64,000 nt of DNA from Deltaproteobacteria bacterium Ga0077539 (GTDB taxonomy: Bacteria > Myxococcota_A > Polyangia > Polyangiales > Ga0077539), in assembly GCA_001465015.1 (NCBI GenBank), contig LNEO01000122.1, positions 47,389 to 111,388 on the forward strand. Direction: 5' to 3'. Both the position numbers and the translations under genes were made by a program. Position 1 is the first letter of the stretch, and each line of letters starts with the position of its first letter. A model generated the notes under the pieces. The model saw only the letters and a list, made by a program, of their open reading frames with translations, ran no database searches and had not been told where the DNA came from. Below are positions 35,497-44,314 of the stretch, in pieces.

Positions 35497-36707
35497 AGCG
35501 AGCCTCCAACCATGACACCCGCGCCCGCGAGGTGAACGGAAGGCGCGATGTACACGCGCTCGGCCGCAGGGCGACGCCACTGCGTGTTGATCGCGATCAC
35601 CGTCGTGGCGACCGCGCCGGCGATCGTGAGTCCCATCATGACGTCGGACACGGCAGCGAAGGTCCTCGCGCGGCTCGCCGCCTGCTCGCCCGTTCGCACG
35701 TCGTTGGGCTGCGCGGCGCCGGTCTCGACGCGTCGAGCGATCGTGTTGAACTCTCCGTTCGCGCTCATCGCGAGGCCACCGAACACGCCCCACGCGATGG
35801 CGACCGCGCCTGTTCCGGCGGCGGCGCCGATGAAGACGGGAAGCGGCAGTCCGCGACGACGATCGGTCGGGCCAACGACGTCGTTACCAGCGCCGACCTC
35901 GGGGCCCGTGCTCGAGCCGGTCGCGCCGGTTGCCCCCACCGTGGCGTTCGGACCCGTCGACGTCGCGGTGGTGGTGTCGGTTGTGGTGCCGGTGTTGGGC
36001 TGAGTCGTCGTCGCAACGGCCGTGGTCGTCGCAGCTGTGGTCGATGCTCCAGCGGTGCTCGAACCCGCGGTGGTGGTCGACGCAGCCGTGCTGCCCGCGC
36101 CGGTCGAGACGACGGCCGCGGTCGGCGGCCTGAGCGTGATGGACACTTCGGCGCGCTGGCCGGCGGACGCGACGAACTCCTGACGGCCCGTCGCGAATCC
36201 ATCCGCGGTGACCTCGATGGTGTGGCGGCCGGGCATCATGCGGATCACGCCCGACGCGTTGGCGGGCTGACCGTCGACGGAGATGATCGGATCGCGAACG
36301 CTCGCCGGCTCGATGCGCACTTGCACCTCGCCTACCTGCCCCCGCAGCTCGGAGATTTGCGTCTCGACCTCGCGTCGCTGCGCGGCGGCGAGCCCGCCTG
36401 CCGTCGTCGCTTCGGAGATAAAGCTCTCGAAGTGATTGAGCGCGTCGATCGGTCGACCGAGGTGCATGAAACAGTTGGCGATGTTGACGCGGACCGAGTG
36501 GTGCGGCGCGATGCGGTACGCGCTCTGAAACTCGCCGAGCGCCGTCGCATAGTCGCCCGACTGGTACGCGCCGACGCCGGCACGAAAGTGACGTCCCGCC
36601 TCTTGCCGCGCGGACGCGCTCGGTTGAGCACGAGCGACGGACGGCGCAGCGACGACGCAGAGCGAGGCGAGCGCGGCGAGCACGAGCGGAGCGGCGTTTT
36701 TTCGCAT
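35493..36707 (-). CDS. TPR and PEGA-domain exported protein
   Basis: A 404-residue protein with a signal peptide (residues 1-25), TPR-like repeats (HFRAGVGAYQSGDYATALGEF, about 35-90), a PEGA domain (about 125-185: ISVDGQPANASGVIRMMPG, HTIEVTADGF), then a Thr/Ser/Gly/Ala-rich linker and two hydrophobic segments. PEGA domains are often surface-associated. The ATG is the first with a signal. Function unknown. Confidence 0.78.
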   Translation of the reverse strand: MRKNAAPLVLAALASLCVVAAPSVARAQPSASARQEAGRHFRAGVGAYQSGDYATALGEFQSAYRIAPHHSVRVNIANCFMHLGRPIDALNHFESFISEATTAGGLAAAQRREVETQISELRGQVGEVQVRIEPASVRDPIISVDGQPANASGVIRMMPGRHTIEVTADGFATGRQEFVASAGQRAEVSITLRPPTAAVVSTGAGSTAASTTTAGSSTAGASTTAATTTAVATTTQPNTGTTTDTTTATSTGPNATVGATGATGSSTGPEVGAGNDVVGPTDRRRGLPLPVFIGAAAGTGAVAIAWGVFGGLAMSANGEFNTIARRVETGAAQPNDVRTGEQAASRARTFAAVSDVMMGLTIAGAVATTVIAINTQWRRPAAERVYIAPSVHLAGAGVMVGGSL

Positions 36708-37097
36708 GACGATTTCCAAGCGTTTCGTGAAGAGCTCGAACGTGATTGTGTTGAAGCGAAGGCGACGAGCGCGGCGAAGGGCTCGATCGATCCGTTTTCG
36801 GATTGGTTGTAGCCGCCGCCGGGGGCGTTCGAGTTCGAAGCGTACCGAGCGACGATCACCGCAGCAACTCTGCGGTATTTGGCGCAACACTTACGAGACG
36901 CTCCTCGCGTCGGCGACGCCTCGGACGCGTGTGCTGCGAGGTAGGTAAAGGTCTCTGTCAACCCGACCGAAACGACGGGAACGCCTTTTCGCACCCCAGA
37001 CAGCTGTGTCATGGTCGCGCTCCTTCGAAGCGAGGACTGACGCCAGTCAACCACGCCCTTTCCACCACCCGACCTCAACCCCCCTGACGACGCACCG
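36708..37097. other. Divergent intergenic region (about 390 bases)
   Basis: It lies between the leftward PEGA gene and the rightward SUMF1 gene and should hold both promoters. Frames crossing it are arginine-rich and lack coding character. No clear -35/-10 pair, repeat or RNA was seen. Confidence 0.45.
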
Positions 37098-37838
37098 ATG
37101 CGGACCCCGAAAAAGACCGAGGCCCTCACCGTCGCCGCTCTCGCGGGAGCGATCCTCGCGGCCCCCCTCGCCCTCCGGGCGTCGGGACCCTGCCCCGAGG
37201 GGATGGCTCGAATCGACGAACAGTTCTGCGTAGATCGCTACGAAGCTTCGTTGGTCGAAGTGTTGACCGACGGATCCGAGCGGTCGTGGTCGGCGTTTCA
37301 CTCGCCCGAGCGCGTCAGAGTGCGCGCCGTGAGCCAGCGCTCTGTCGTTCCGCAGGGGTACATCTCTGCGGATCAAGCGGCGCGCGCGTGCGCCGCGTCG
37401 GGCAAGCGCTTGTGCACGGACCGCGAGTGGGTGCGATCGTGCTCGGGCTCGCGAAGGACGCAGTTCACGTACGGCAACCAGCGCGTCGCCGGCGCCTGCA
37501 ACGAGGATCACTCGCGACACCCCGTCGTGCAGCTCTTCGGCCACACCCGCCGCTATCTCTGGAACGGCATCTTCATGAACGACCCGCAGCTCAACCAGCT
37601 CGCGGGCACCGTCGCCGTCACCGGCTCGCACGAGAGCTGCACCAACGACTACGGCGTGTTCGACATGCAGGGCAACCTGCACGAGTGGACCGCGGACTCA
37701 GAGGGCACGTTTCGCGGCGGGTACTACATGGACAACCGCATCAACGGCGACGGTTGCCAGTACGTGACGCGCGGCCACAACCGCTCGTATCACGACTACT
37801 CGACCGGCTTTCGCTGCTGCGCCAACCTGCCGGACTGA
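37098..37838 (+). CDS. Exported SUMF1/formylglycine-generating-enzyme-like protein
   Basis: A 246-residue protein with a signal peptide (to about residue 29). The SUMF1-type core follows: CPEGMARIDEQFCVDRYEAS, AARACAASGKRLCTDREWVRSC, GNLHEWTAD and TRGHNRSYHDYSTGFRCC. These proteins act as sulfatase activators, or as structural, sugar- or metal-binding domains in myxobacterial envelopes. The CC pair at the end is unusual. Its last 43 bases overlap the convergent M23 peptidase gene. Active enzyme status is unproven. Confidence 0.82.
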   Translation: MRTPKKTEALTVAALAGAILAAPLALRASGPCPEGMARIDEQFCVDRYEASLVEVLTDGSERSWSAFHSPERVRVRAVSQRSVVPQGYISADQAARACAASGKRLCTDREWVRSCSGSRRTQFTYGNQRVAGACNEDHSRHPVVQLFGHTRRYLWNGIFMNDPQLNQLAGTVAVTGSHESCTNDYGVFDMQGNLHEWTADSEGTFRGGYYMDNRINGDGCQYVTRGHNRSYHDYSTGFRCCANLPD

Positions 37839-38809
37839 CGTCGGCGCGAGCGCGACGCGAGCCACACCGCAGCGACCGCGAGCCAGCCGCGGACGTCCGC
37901 GCGCGACGCGACGGTCGCGCGACAATTGCAGCCGCCCCAGTCCCGCGCCGGGTTGTACGTGTCCGTCGCCACGTCCGAGCGCGACGCGTCAGGAGCGAGC
38001 GGGTTGCCCGAGCCCGAATCGAGCGGAGCGACTTGTTCGTCGCGGACGTCACGACCGACCGCATCGAAGACAACGACGTCGGGACTCGACGGTACGTCCG
38101 GCGGCGGGAGGGGAACATCGAGCGCGACGCCCGTGTCGGTCACTCCTGCGTCCATCGGAACGCCGTTCGATTGGCACGACTCCGACGGCAGCGCTCGATA
38201 CGCGCCCTGAGACACCCACGCGGACGTGCCCCCGCCACAGACCGCTCGACCGCTGAACGAATCGATGGCATCGCCGCCCTCGCGCAGCTCGAAATGCACG
38301 TGCGGACCGGTGCTGTTGCCCGAACTGCCGACGAGGCCGAGCGCGTCGCCGCAGCGAACAGATTGCCGAGGCATCACTCGAATCGAACCTCGACGCATGT
38401 GCGCGTAGTACGAGCGCCGCCCGCCGTTGTGCGAGAGGACGACGTAGTTGCCGAAGCCGCCACCGCCACCGCAGCTGCCGGTCGTGCAACGGTCGGACTC
38501 TCCGTCGTGAACGCTCAATACGACGCCATCCGCGCCCGCGACGATGGTCCGCCCCTCTTCCTGCGCACGAAAGCCGCCGATCGGCGCGAAGTCCGTCCCC
38601 TGATGGCCGTTGTACGTGTGGTCGGTGCAGTTGTACTCGCGAAAACGCGCGCTCGGGTCGCGATCGACGTACGCCGTGACCGTCGCGCAGCCCGTGTAGC
38701 AGCGCTCGAGCGGATAGCGAAAGAGCGTCTCTTGCGCGAGCGCAAAACCTGGCGCGAGGGCGAGCGCGAGCGCGAACAGCGCGCACGTAGCGAGCGTTCT
38801 TCGCTTCAC
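37796..38809 (-). CDS. M23-type peptidase with MYXO-CTERM-like tail
   Basis: A 337-residue exported protein with a signal peptide and an M23 (LytM) zinc peptidase domain (about 50-210). Zinc-site segments include NGHQGTDFAP, SYYAHM and GPHVHFEL. An Asp/Pro-rich linker leads to GGCNCRATVASR, a hydrophobic stretch (VRGWLAVAAVWLA) and an arginine cluster SRSRRRQ, which resembles the MYXO-CTERM sorting signal. It would cut peptidoglycan and may be surface anchored. The GTG start overlaps the lipoprotein stop (GTGA). Confidence 0.82.
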   Translation of the reverse strand: MKRRTLATCALFALALALAPGFALAQETLFRYPLERCYTGCATVTAYVDRDPSARFREYNCTDHTYNGHQGTDFAPIGGFRAQEEGRTIVAGADGVVLSVHDGESDRCTTGSCGGGGGFGNYVVLSHNGGRRSYYAHMRRGSIRVMPRQSVRCGDALGLVGSSGNSTGPHVHFELREGGDAIDSFSGRAVCGGGTSAWVSQGAYRALPSESCQSNGVPMDAGVTDTGVALDVPLPPPDVPSSPDVVVFDAVGRDVRDEQVAPLDSGSGNPLAPDASRSDVATDTYNPARDWGGCNCRATVASRADVRGWLAVAAVWLASRSRRRQSGRLAQQRKPVE

Positions 38810-39441
38810 TGTGGCGCTCCCTCGTTCGACAGGTCCGCGGTGTGCTCGCCGTCCGCCGCCGTCCACCGCACCACGCGCGACGAGACGAAGCGAAACGATC
38901 GTTCGACGGGGGGCTCGACGAAGCCTGGAGCGCCGATCGCGACGTCCCGATTGTTGAGGCGTCGAACGACGCCGAGACGTAGGTCGACGATGTACATCCC
39001 GACGATCGTCACGTTCTCGTCGCTGCCCCAGAACGCGACGAGCGCTCCGTCCGGCGAAAGCGCAGGGCGATCGGCGGAGGTGAGATCGGTCGTGAGCGTT
39101 CGAACGGTGTTGTCGGAGAGAGAGCGCGCGACGAGCTCGCTGCCGACCGTCGTTCGTCGCGGGTAGACGAGCAGGTCGACCGCGCTCGCGTACGAGAGCT
39201 CCGGGACCACTCGTTGATCGAGCTCCCTCGCACCGCGCGAATCCAGCAACGAGAGCACGCCGTGCTCATCGACGCTGAGCGTCCCGCGCGAGGTGACGAG
39301 CGACGCTGTGACCATTCCATCGCCGCCGATCGCTCGCGCAGAGACCTCGCGCCTCGCTGGCGCTGGCGCTGGCGCCGGCGCAGGGGGGCGTGCGCACGCC
39401 GTGAAGCACAACAACGCGAAGGTGCAGGCAATGCGTATCAA
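38806..39441 (-). CDS. Lipoprotein with WD40/TolB-like repeats
   Basis: A 211-residue lipoprotein (lipobox FTAC, Cys16), an Ala/Pro linker and beta-propeller-like repeats (DRPALSPDGALVAFWGS is typical of WD40-like/TolB blades). The start is a TTG, chosen because it precedes the signal peptide. It is coupled to the M23 gene by GTGA overlap, suggesting a peptidoglycan-linked role. Confidence 0.7.
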   Translation of the reverse strand: MIRIACTFALLCFTACARPPAPAPAPAPARREVSARAIGGDGMVTASLVTSRGTLSVDEHGVLSLLDSRGARELDQRVVPELSYASAVDLLVYPRRTTVGSELVARSLSDNTVRTLTTDLTSADRPALSPDGALVAFWGSDENVTIVGMYIVDLRLGVVRRLNNRDVAIGAPGFVEPPVERSFRFVSSRVVRWTAADGEHTADLSNEGAPQ

Positions 39442-39659
39442 CGAAGCTTCGTCCTGAGGATCGATGGTAGCGCAGCTCGACTGCAGCCATCGGTCTCCGC
39501 AGCAACTCGGTGTGGCCCGATGTAGGAGCGAGGAGCTATGGCGACGAATATTCGCCTCGGACCGACGCTGCGAACTAAGGACGGAGGTGCCTCCGCAGCC
39601 GCGCGATCCGCCCGATCGTTCGCAGCACGAGGCACGACAGCCTGAGGGAGATTCGTTCG

Positions 39660-39902
39660 GTGTTCAATCCCGTCCATGCAGCGCGCTTCGTGCGCGACGT
39701 TCGGCGCCCGTCCCACGGGCGCTCGGTGAGCGTCTCGGTCTTCGAGCTCGAGGTCGACGACGCGCGTCCTGAGCGCGTCTCGCTCACCGACGAGCGCGGA
39801 TCGAAGCACTTTGTCACCGAGGACGGCGGTCGCTCGTGGCTACGAATCGAAGACGGCCCGCAAGATCACCAGAGGTCGTCGATGCGTCCCCCGAGGCCGT
39901 AG
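39660..39902 (+). CDS. Small protein of unknown function
   Basis: An 80-residue frame starting with a GTG, with AGGGAG nine bases upstream and G/C at nearly every third position. The ordered part (VSVSVFELEVDDA, SKHFVTEDGGRSWLRIEDG) is beta-like, then a Pro/Arg tail. Its end overlaps the convergent gene by 37 bases. No family recognised; it may be a real short gene. Confidence 0.5.
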   Translation: MFNPVHAARFVRDVRRPSHGRSVSVSVFELEVDDARPERVSLTDERGSKHFVTEDGGRSWLRIEDGPQDHQRSSMRPPRP

Positions 39903-41020
39903 CGACCGAGGGCGAGCCGCAGCCAACCTCGCAGCCATTTGCGCCCCGCCCTCGAGTCTGTGACGGCCGCGACCCTCGAGGGCGCGCCGTACACGACAGG
40001 AACCTCGCGACACGCCGCGCGAAGCCACCGCCGCGCGTCGAACTCAGCCCGAGTGAGTCCGCCCATCGCGCAGGCCGGCGTCGAATCGATGAAGATCGCG
40101 TCGGGCTCTGTTCTCGCGGCGAGCGAACGGAGGCGCTCGGGTTCGACGCCGAAGGCCGAGCAGGCGCTGAACCGCTCGAACGCTCTCGCGCGCTCGATCC
40201 ACGCGCGCTCGCTGTCGAACGGCTCGACGATCAGCGTCGGCGCAGCGACCTCGAGGTGCCCCTCGCTCAGCGCCGCGCGCTCGATCCAGACACCGCGGAT
40301 CATCGCGCGGTCCTCGGTCGCAGGCTTCCACGGAGCTCCCGCTTCGAAGAGCGCCTCGATGACCGCGGGCCGTCCAGCGATCCAACGAAGAGCGCCGCGG
40401 CGGATCCCGCCTCCGTAGCGCGCGGCGCGCTCGAGCGTCGCGCAGAGCGCCTCGCGATCCTTGACGAGCTCGACGGCGTCGAGCCATGCGATCGCCGGTC
40501 GCGCGGGGCGCAGCAAAGCCGACGTCATCGGGTCGGACGTGTCCGGCTGCGGCTCGTCGACGAGATCGAGAGACAGCGCGAGGCCGTTGCGCTTCGCACA
40601 ATCGAGCGCGAGCTCACATGCTTCGCGAAGCCGCTTCGAGGCGCGCAAGTTCACCGCGCTTCCCGCGACGAACGCAGCGGCTACGAGCGCGAGCGGGGCC
40701 GCTGGCAATGGCTCGCCGGGGACTGAAACGAGCCTCGACTCGGGCGCCTCGAAGCGCGATCGCACCGGCTCTGCGCCGAGCCAGCGACGCGTTCGCTCGG
40801 GATGGAGCTCGCTCTCGGCGCAGTCCGCGAGCTCATCGAGGGCGGCGCAGAGCGCGGCGAGCTCGTAGTGAAAGAGGTCATGAGAGGGGATCTCGTACAG
40901 CTCGCTCCAACAGCGGCACACGCGATCGGCGTCGTCGACGAGCGCACGGGCCCAGCGGTCGACGGCGTCGATCCGTTGGTGAAGCGGCGGGACTGCAGCG
41001 GCGGGTTGAGTGCTTGCCAT
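39866..41020 (-). CDS. Unknown protein, 384 residues
   Basis: A soluble protein with no signal or membrane helix. Helical N-terminal part (residues 1-75), then ALVAAAFVAGSAVNLRASKRLREAC, which faintly recalls an aldehyde dehydrogenase or LuxC-type fold but is not enough to assign. Cysteines occur at 35, 37, 58 and 67, among others. It follows the AAA+ ATPase by 45 bases on the same strand, so it may be its partner or client. I do not recognise it. Confidence 0.6.
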   Translation of the reverse strand: MASTQPAAAVPPLHQRIDAVDRWARALVDDADRVCRCWSELYEIPSHDLFHYELAALCAALDELADCAESELHPERTRRWLGAEPVRSRFEAPESRLVSVPGEPLPAAPLALVAAAFVAGSAVNLRASKRLREACELALDCAKRNGLALSLDLVDEPQPDTSDPMTSALLRPARPAIAWLDAVELVKDREALCATLERAARYGGGIRRGALRWIAGRPAVIEALFEAGAPWKPATEDRAMIRGVWIERAALSEGHLEVAAPTLIVEPFDSERAWIERARAFERFSACSAFGVEPERLRSLAARTEPDAIFIDSTPACAMGGLTRAEFDARRWLRAACREVPVVYGAPSRVAAVTDSRAGRKWLRGWLRLALGRYGLGGRIDDLW

Positions 41021-41065
41021 GCGAGATCCCGAGGGAGTGCGAGGTAGACGCGCCGACCTTTCGCG

Positions 41066-42856
41066 TCACGGCGCGTGTAGCGCGACGGGAGACAGTTCGA
41101 TGCGTGAGTCCCGCACGGAGGCGCGGAGCACGCCCGCCGCCTTGCCTTGCTCGAACGCAGGCGCGAGCAGCTGACGGTCGAGGCTGGCGCGAAGAGCGCG
41201 GGCGTCACGAGCGCCGAGCGCGAGGGCGTCGAGGGCTTCGTCGAGGGCCTCGATCGCGAGCGAGTGGCCCGTGCGTTGGAGGCGTTTTTCGAGAGCGTCG
41301 CGCGTCCATCGTTCGACGAGCGAGCGGCGCGCGGCGAGCGCCAACGGCTCGCAGCAGACAAAAGCGTCCGCGCGCTCGAAGAGCTCGGGAGGCAGCACGC
41401 TCGTCAGCTGACGACGCAGCGCGTGCATCCGCTGCGATTCATCGATCGCCGGGCGAACACCGAGCGGGGTCTCACGAAAGGCTTCGGCGCCGACGTTGGT
41501 TGTGACGACGATGAAGGTGTTGGCCAGGCTGACGAGCTCACCGGCGCCGGTGAAGTACGAGCCAGCGTCCGCGGACTGCATCAGCCAACGCAGCAGGAGC
41601 GGATGGGCGCGCTCGACCTCGTCGATCAGCAAGACCGACACAGGCGCGCCGCCGAGGGCCGAGCCGAGCATTCCGCGTCGAAGCTCTGCGCTGCTCGCGC
41701 CGACCTGGCCGAGCAGCTGATCGACCTTCCAGTCCTCGGTGAACTCGCCGCCGTGAACGACGACGACGTGATCGTCGTGACCGAGCGTCGCGCGAGCAAA
41801 TTCTCTGGCGACATGGGACTTGCCGACGCCGGGTGGTCCGGCCAGCAAGACCAACGACGCAGGGCGGGCCTTGGGCGTCGCGCCTTCGCGCCAGAGCGAA
41901 TATCGGGCGACCAGCACGTCGATCGCCTCCTGCTGGCCGGCCACAGTGCGCTCGAGCGACTCGCGCAGGGACGCCGCGTCCGCGTCGCCGAGGGCGGGAG
42001 GCACGTCCACGGTGCGACGCAGCGCTCGGGAAACGAGCTTCGCGGTGAGCGGCTCGGCTGGGTCCGACGCTTCGAGCGCGAGGCTGAGGGCGCGAAACGC
42101 GCGACCTGGCAGCGATCGATTGGCGAACGCCCCGCGCGAGACGAGCATCGCGCGTTCGAGCGCGGCGCGGCGAACGACGCGACCGTTGACCGCGAGCCAC
42201 TCGCGGTACGCCGCCAGGAGCTCTCTCGTCTGCCCCTCGTTGACCTCGGGCATGCGCAGCGGATGGAGCGAGTTGGCGAGCTCGACGTCGTCGAGGCACT
42301 GGCGATCGAACGGCGGGAGCGCCTCGCCGATCATTCGAACTCCGCTGCGCTCGAGGAGCAACGCGAGCACAGAATGCACGTCGTACGCGCGCGCGAGGTG
42401 CACGTCCGGAATCCAGAGCAAGGGTCGCAGCGGAGAGCGCGCCGCGTCGGCGACGACCTGCGACAGCGCTTGCACGAGCGCGCCGTCTTTGTGCGTCGCG
42501 AGGTCGATCGAGCGCATCGATACGCGCCACAGGGCACGCGCTCCGACGGGGCGCGCTCCGCTCGCGATCGCACCGGCGATCGCCCGGACAACGGACGACT
42601 TGCCGCAATCGTGCGGGCCCACGAGGACAGGATGGCGCCCGTTTGCCTCCACCAGCCGCAAGACCTCGACGATCACTTCGTCGAGCATGAACACAGGCCC
42701 GAGCGCGCGCGGGTCTCGGGCGAGGTCCGCCTCGACGAACGCGGGGAGCGTCGCGACCGAGGCGGTCTTCGAGCGGCCGGCAGGCTTCTTGGGAGCGCGG
42801 GGAGTTTTCGTACGAGCTCGCTTGCCAGAGCTGTCGGAGGGATTGCGCGTCTTCAT
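41066..42856 (-). CDS. AAA+ ATPase, ClpA/ClpB-like
   Basis: A 596-residue protein with a basic N terminus and two AAA modules. Module 1: Walker A GPHDCGKSS (about residue 79) but a Walker B without the glutamate (LLWIPDVH), so hydrolysis there is doubtful. Module 2: GPPGVGKSHVAR (about 338), VLLIDEVERAHP and TFIVVTTNVGAEAF, typical of Clp/Hsp100. No middle coiled coil or N-terminal Clp-N repeat. It may be an adaptor-type unfoldase. ATG at 42856; it follows the CheY gene by 61 bases. Confidence 0.85.
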   Translation of the reverse strand: MKTRNPSDSSGKRARTKTPRAPKKPAGRSKTASVATLPAFVEADLARDPRALGPVFMLDEVIVEVLRLVEANGRHPVLVGPHDCGKSSVVRAIAGAIASGARPVGARALWRVSMRSIDLATHKDGALVQALSQVVADAARSPLRPLLWIPDVHLARAYDVHSVLALLLERSGVRMIGEALPPFDRQCLDDVELANSLHPLRMPEVNEGQTRELLAAYREWLAVNGRVVRRAALERAMLVSRGAFANRSLPGRAFRALSLALEASDPAEPLTAKLVSRALRRTVDVPPALGDADAASLRESLERTVAGQQEAIDVLVARYSLWREGATPKARPASLVLLAGPPGVGKSHVAREFARATLGHDDHVVVVHGGEFTEDWKVDQLLGQVGASSAELRRGMLGSALGGAPVSVLLIDEVERAHPLLLRWLMQSADAGSYFTGAGELVSLANTFIVVTTNVGAEAFRETPLGVRPAIDESQRMHALRRQLTSVLPPELFERADAFVCCEPLALAARRSLVERWTRDALEKRLQRTGHSLAIEALDEALDALALGARDARALRASLDRQLLAPAFEQGKAAGVLRASVRDSRIELSPVALHAP

Positions 42857-42917
42857 GAATTTCAGCGCGCGGCGCGATCAGCGAGCGCGATCTTGGATCG
42901 AGCGGCGGCGCCGCGCG

Positions 42918-43295
42918 CTAAGGTAGCTTGAGCAGCTCTTTGACCTTCGCGATCACCTGAGGAGCCTGGATGGGCTTGGTGATGTACGCGTTGGCGCCGA
43001 GCTGAAGCGCGCGCTGCCGGTCCTCGGCGCTGCCCTCGGTCGTGACGATCATGATCGGAACGTCTTTGTGGACCTCGTCCGAGCGGATCTTCTTCACGAG
43101 CTTCAGGCCGTCGAGCACCGGCATGTTGATGTCAGTGATGATCAGGTCGAACTTCGCTGTGGTCAGCTTGCGCAGCGCATCGACGCCGTCGTCAGCCTCG
43201 ACGACCTTGAGCACCTTGATGCGCGCGAGCGCGAACACGAGGAGCTGCCGCATCATCGGCGAATCTTCGACTACAAGACACAACCGCTCACTCAT
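42918..43295 (-). CDS. cheY: CheY-like response regulator
   Basis: A 125-residue single-receiver protein with acidic VVEDSP, phospho-Asp55 (IITDINMP), the Thr of VTTEGS and Lys in YITKP. AGGA lies upstream of the ATG; the frame is open further upstream but without coding character. It lies at the distal end of the chemosensory run and is probably a CheA phosphoacceptor. No output domain. Confidence 0.9.
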   Translation of the reverse strand: MSERLCLVVEDSPMMRQLLVFALARIKVLKVVEADDGVDALRKLTTAKFDLIITDINMPVLDGLKLVKKIRSDEVHKDVPIMIVTTEGSAEDRQRALQLGANAYITKPIQAPQVIAKVKELLKLP

Positions 43296-43356
43296 CCCAG
43301 GATTCCTTGTGCGCTCATTCTCGACGGTCTCGATGGTATCGGAGTTGTGTTGGCGA

Positions 43357-44193
43357 TCAGCGATCGCCCAGATTCCACGGAGGGATGGTCCCGCTCGCCG
43401 CGGCAGACAATCGCGCGGCGGCGAGCGCCGACGCGCCCTGCGAGCTGACCATGCGCAAGAGCTCATGGTCGAACGGATCGAGCTCGGTCTTTTGCTCGAG
43501 CAGCGCGAACACCGCGACCGCCCCGACGATGTGCTCGCCGACCCGCAGCGGCACAACGACCAGCGGGCCGTCGTCGTCGTCGTCGCGCACAACGTACGGA
43601 GCGCCTCCGCTGAACGCGCCACCGACGGGGCCCTGGCCGACGATCACATCACTGATCGAATCGACGGGCATTCCTTCGGTGGCGACGGCAACGAGCTTGT
43701 CTCCCTCGGCGCTGTAGATCACGTAGGCCCCCGCACCGACGAACTGTAGCAACAGTTGCCCGAGCGTCGCGACCACCTCGCGAGGGTCGAGCGATGCGTG
43801 CAGCTGCGAGGTGGCGACGTAGAGGCTCGCGAGGTTCGAAAGCTCGCTCTCGACCGCCATCGCCCGTTCGATTTCGCTGCGCGCCTGCTGCTCGACCTCG
43901 CTCGTCCGCGACAGCAGATCGCGGCGCTCGGTCTCGAGCGACTCGATCGTCGTCAGCAGATCGCGGATGGCCGTATCGCTCCTCAACTGCATGCGCAGTC
44001 GGGCGTTCTCGTCCTCGACCTCGGCGATTCGCTTTCGGGCAGCGTCGAGCTCCGCGACCAGTTCGCCGGCAATTTGACGGCCATTCTCGAAGTACGTCTC
44101 GAGCAGCTCGCGTCGCTTCTCGACGAGGTCAGCCTTCGTTGTGCTGCGAGGAGGCCGATTGCTCGTCCCTCGGGCCGGTCGCTTACGATCCAT
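43357..44193 (-). CDS. Coiled-coil GAF-domain protein
   Basis: A 278-residue soluble protein: basic N terminus, a long coiled coil (about residues 20-130), then a GAF domain (about 130-270: GAGAYVIYSAEG, GQGPVGGAFSGG, VVPLRVGEHIVGAVAVF). It resembles a signalling accessory that senses a small molecule. It sits between CheB and a CheY in the chemosensory run and could feed signals to it. No membrane helix. Confidence 0.8.
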   Translation of the reverse strand: MDRKRPARGTSNRPPRSTTKADLVEKRRELLETYFENGRQIAGELVAELDAARKRIAEVEDENARLRMQLRSDTAIRDLLTTIESLETERRDLLSRTSEVEQQARSEIERAMAVESELSNLASLYVATSQLHASLDPREVVATLGQLLLQFVGAGAYVIYSAEGDKLVAVATEGMPVDSISDVIVGQGPVGGAFSGGAPYVVRDDDDDGPLVVVPLRVGEHIVGAVAVFALLEQKTELDPFDHELLRMVSSQGASALAAARLSAAASGTIPPWNLGDR

Positions 44194-44314
44194 CCGAACT
44201 CCGTTGCCCGTTCGTCAGCGGTGGGTCCCCTGAGAAGGCTGGCGGGACGGTATCACGCCGCGTTTGCGTTCGTGAACCCCAACACAGACGGCGCTCGAAT
44301 CTCCCCTTCGACGG

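Noticed and set aside
39866..41020. Assignment of the 384-residue protein to the LuxC/aldehyde dehydrogenase group
   Set aside because: Only one short stretch recalls that fold and no catalytic Cys context is seen, so the protein is left as unknown.
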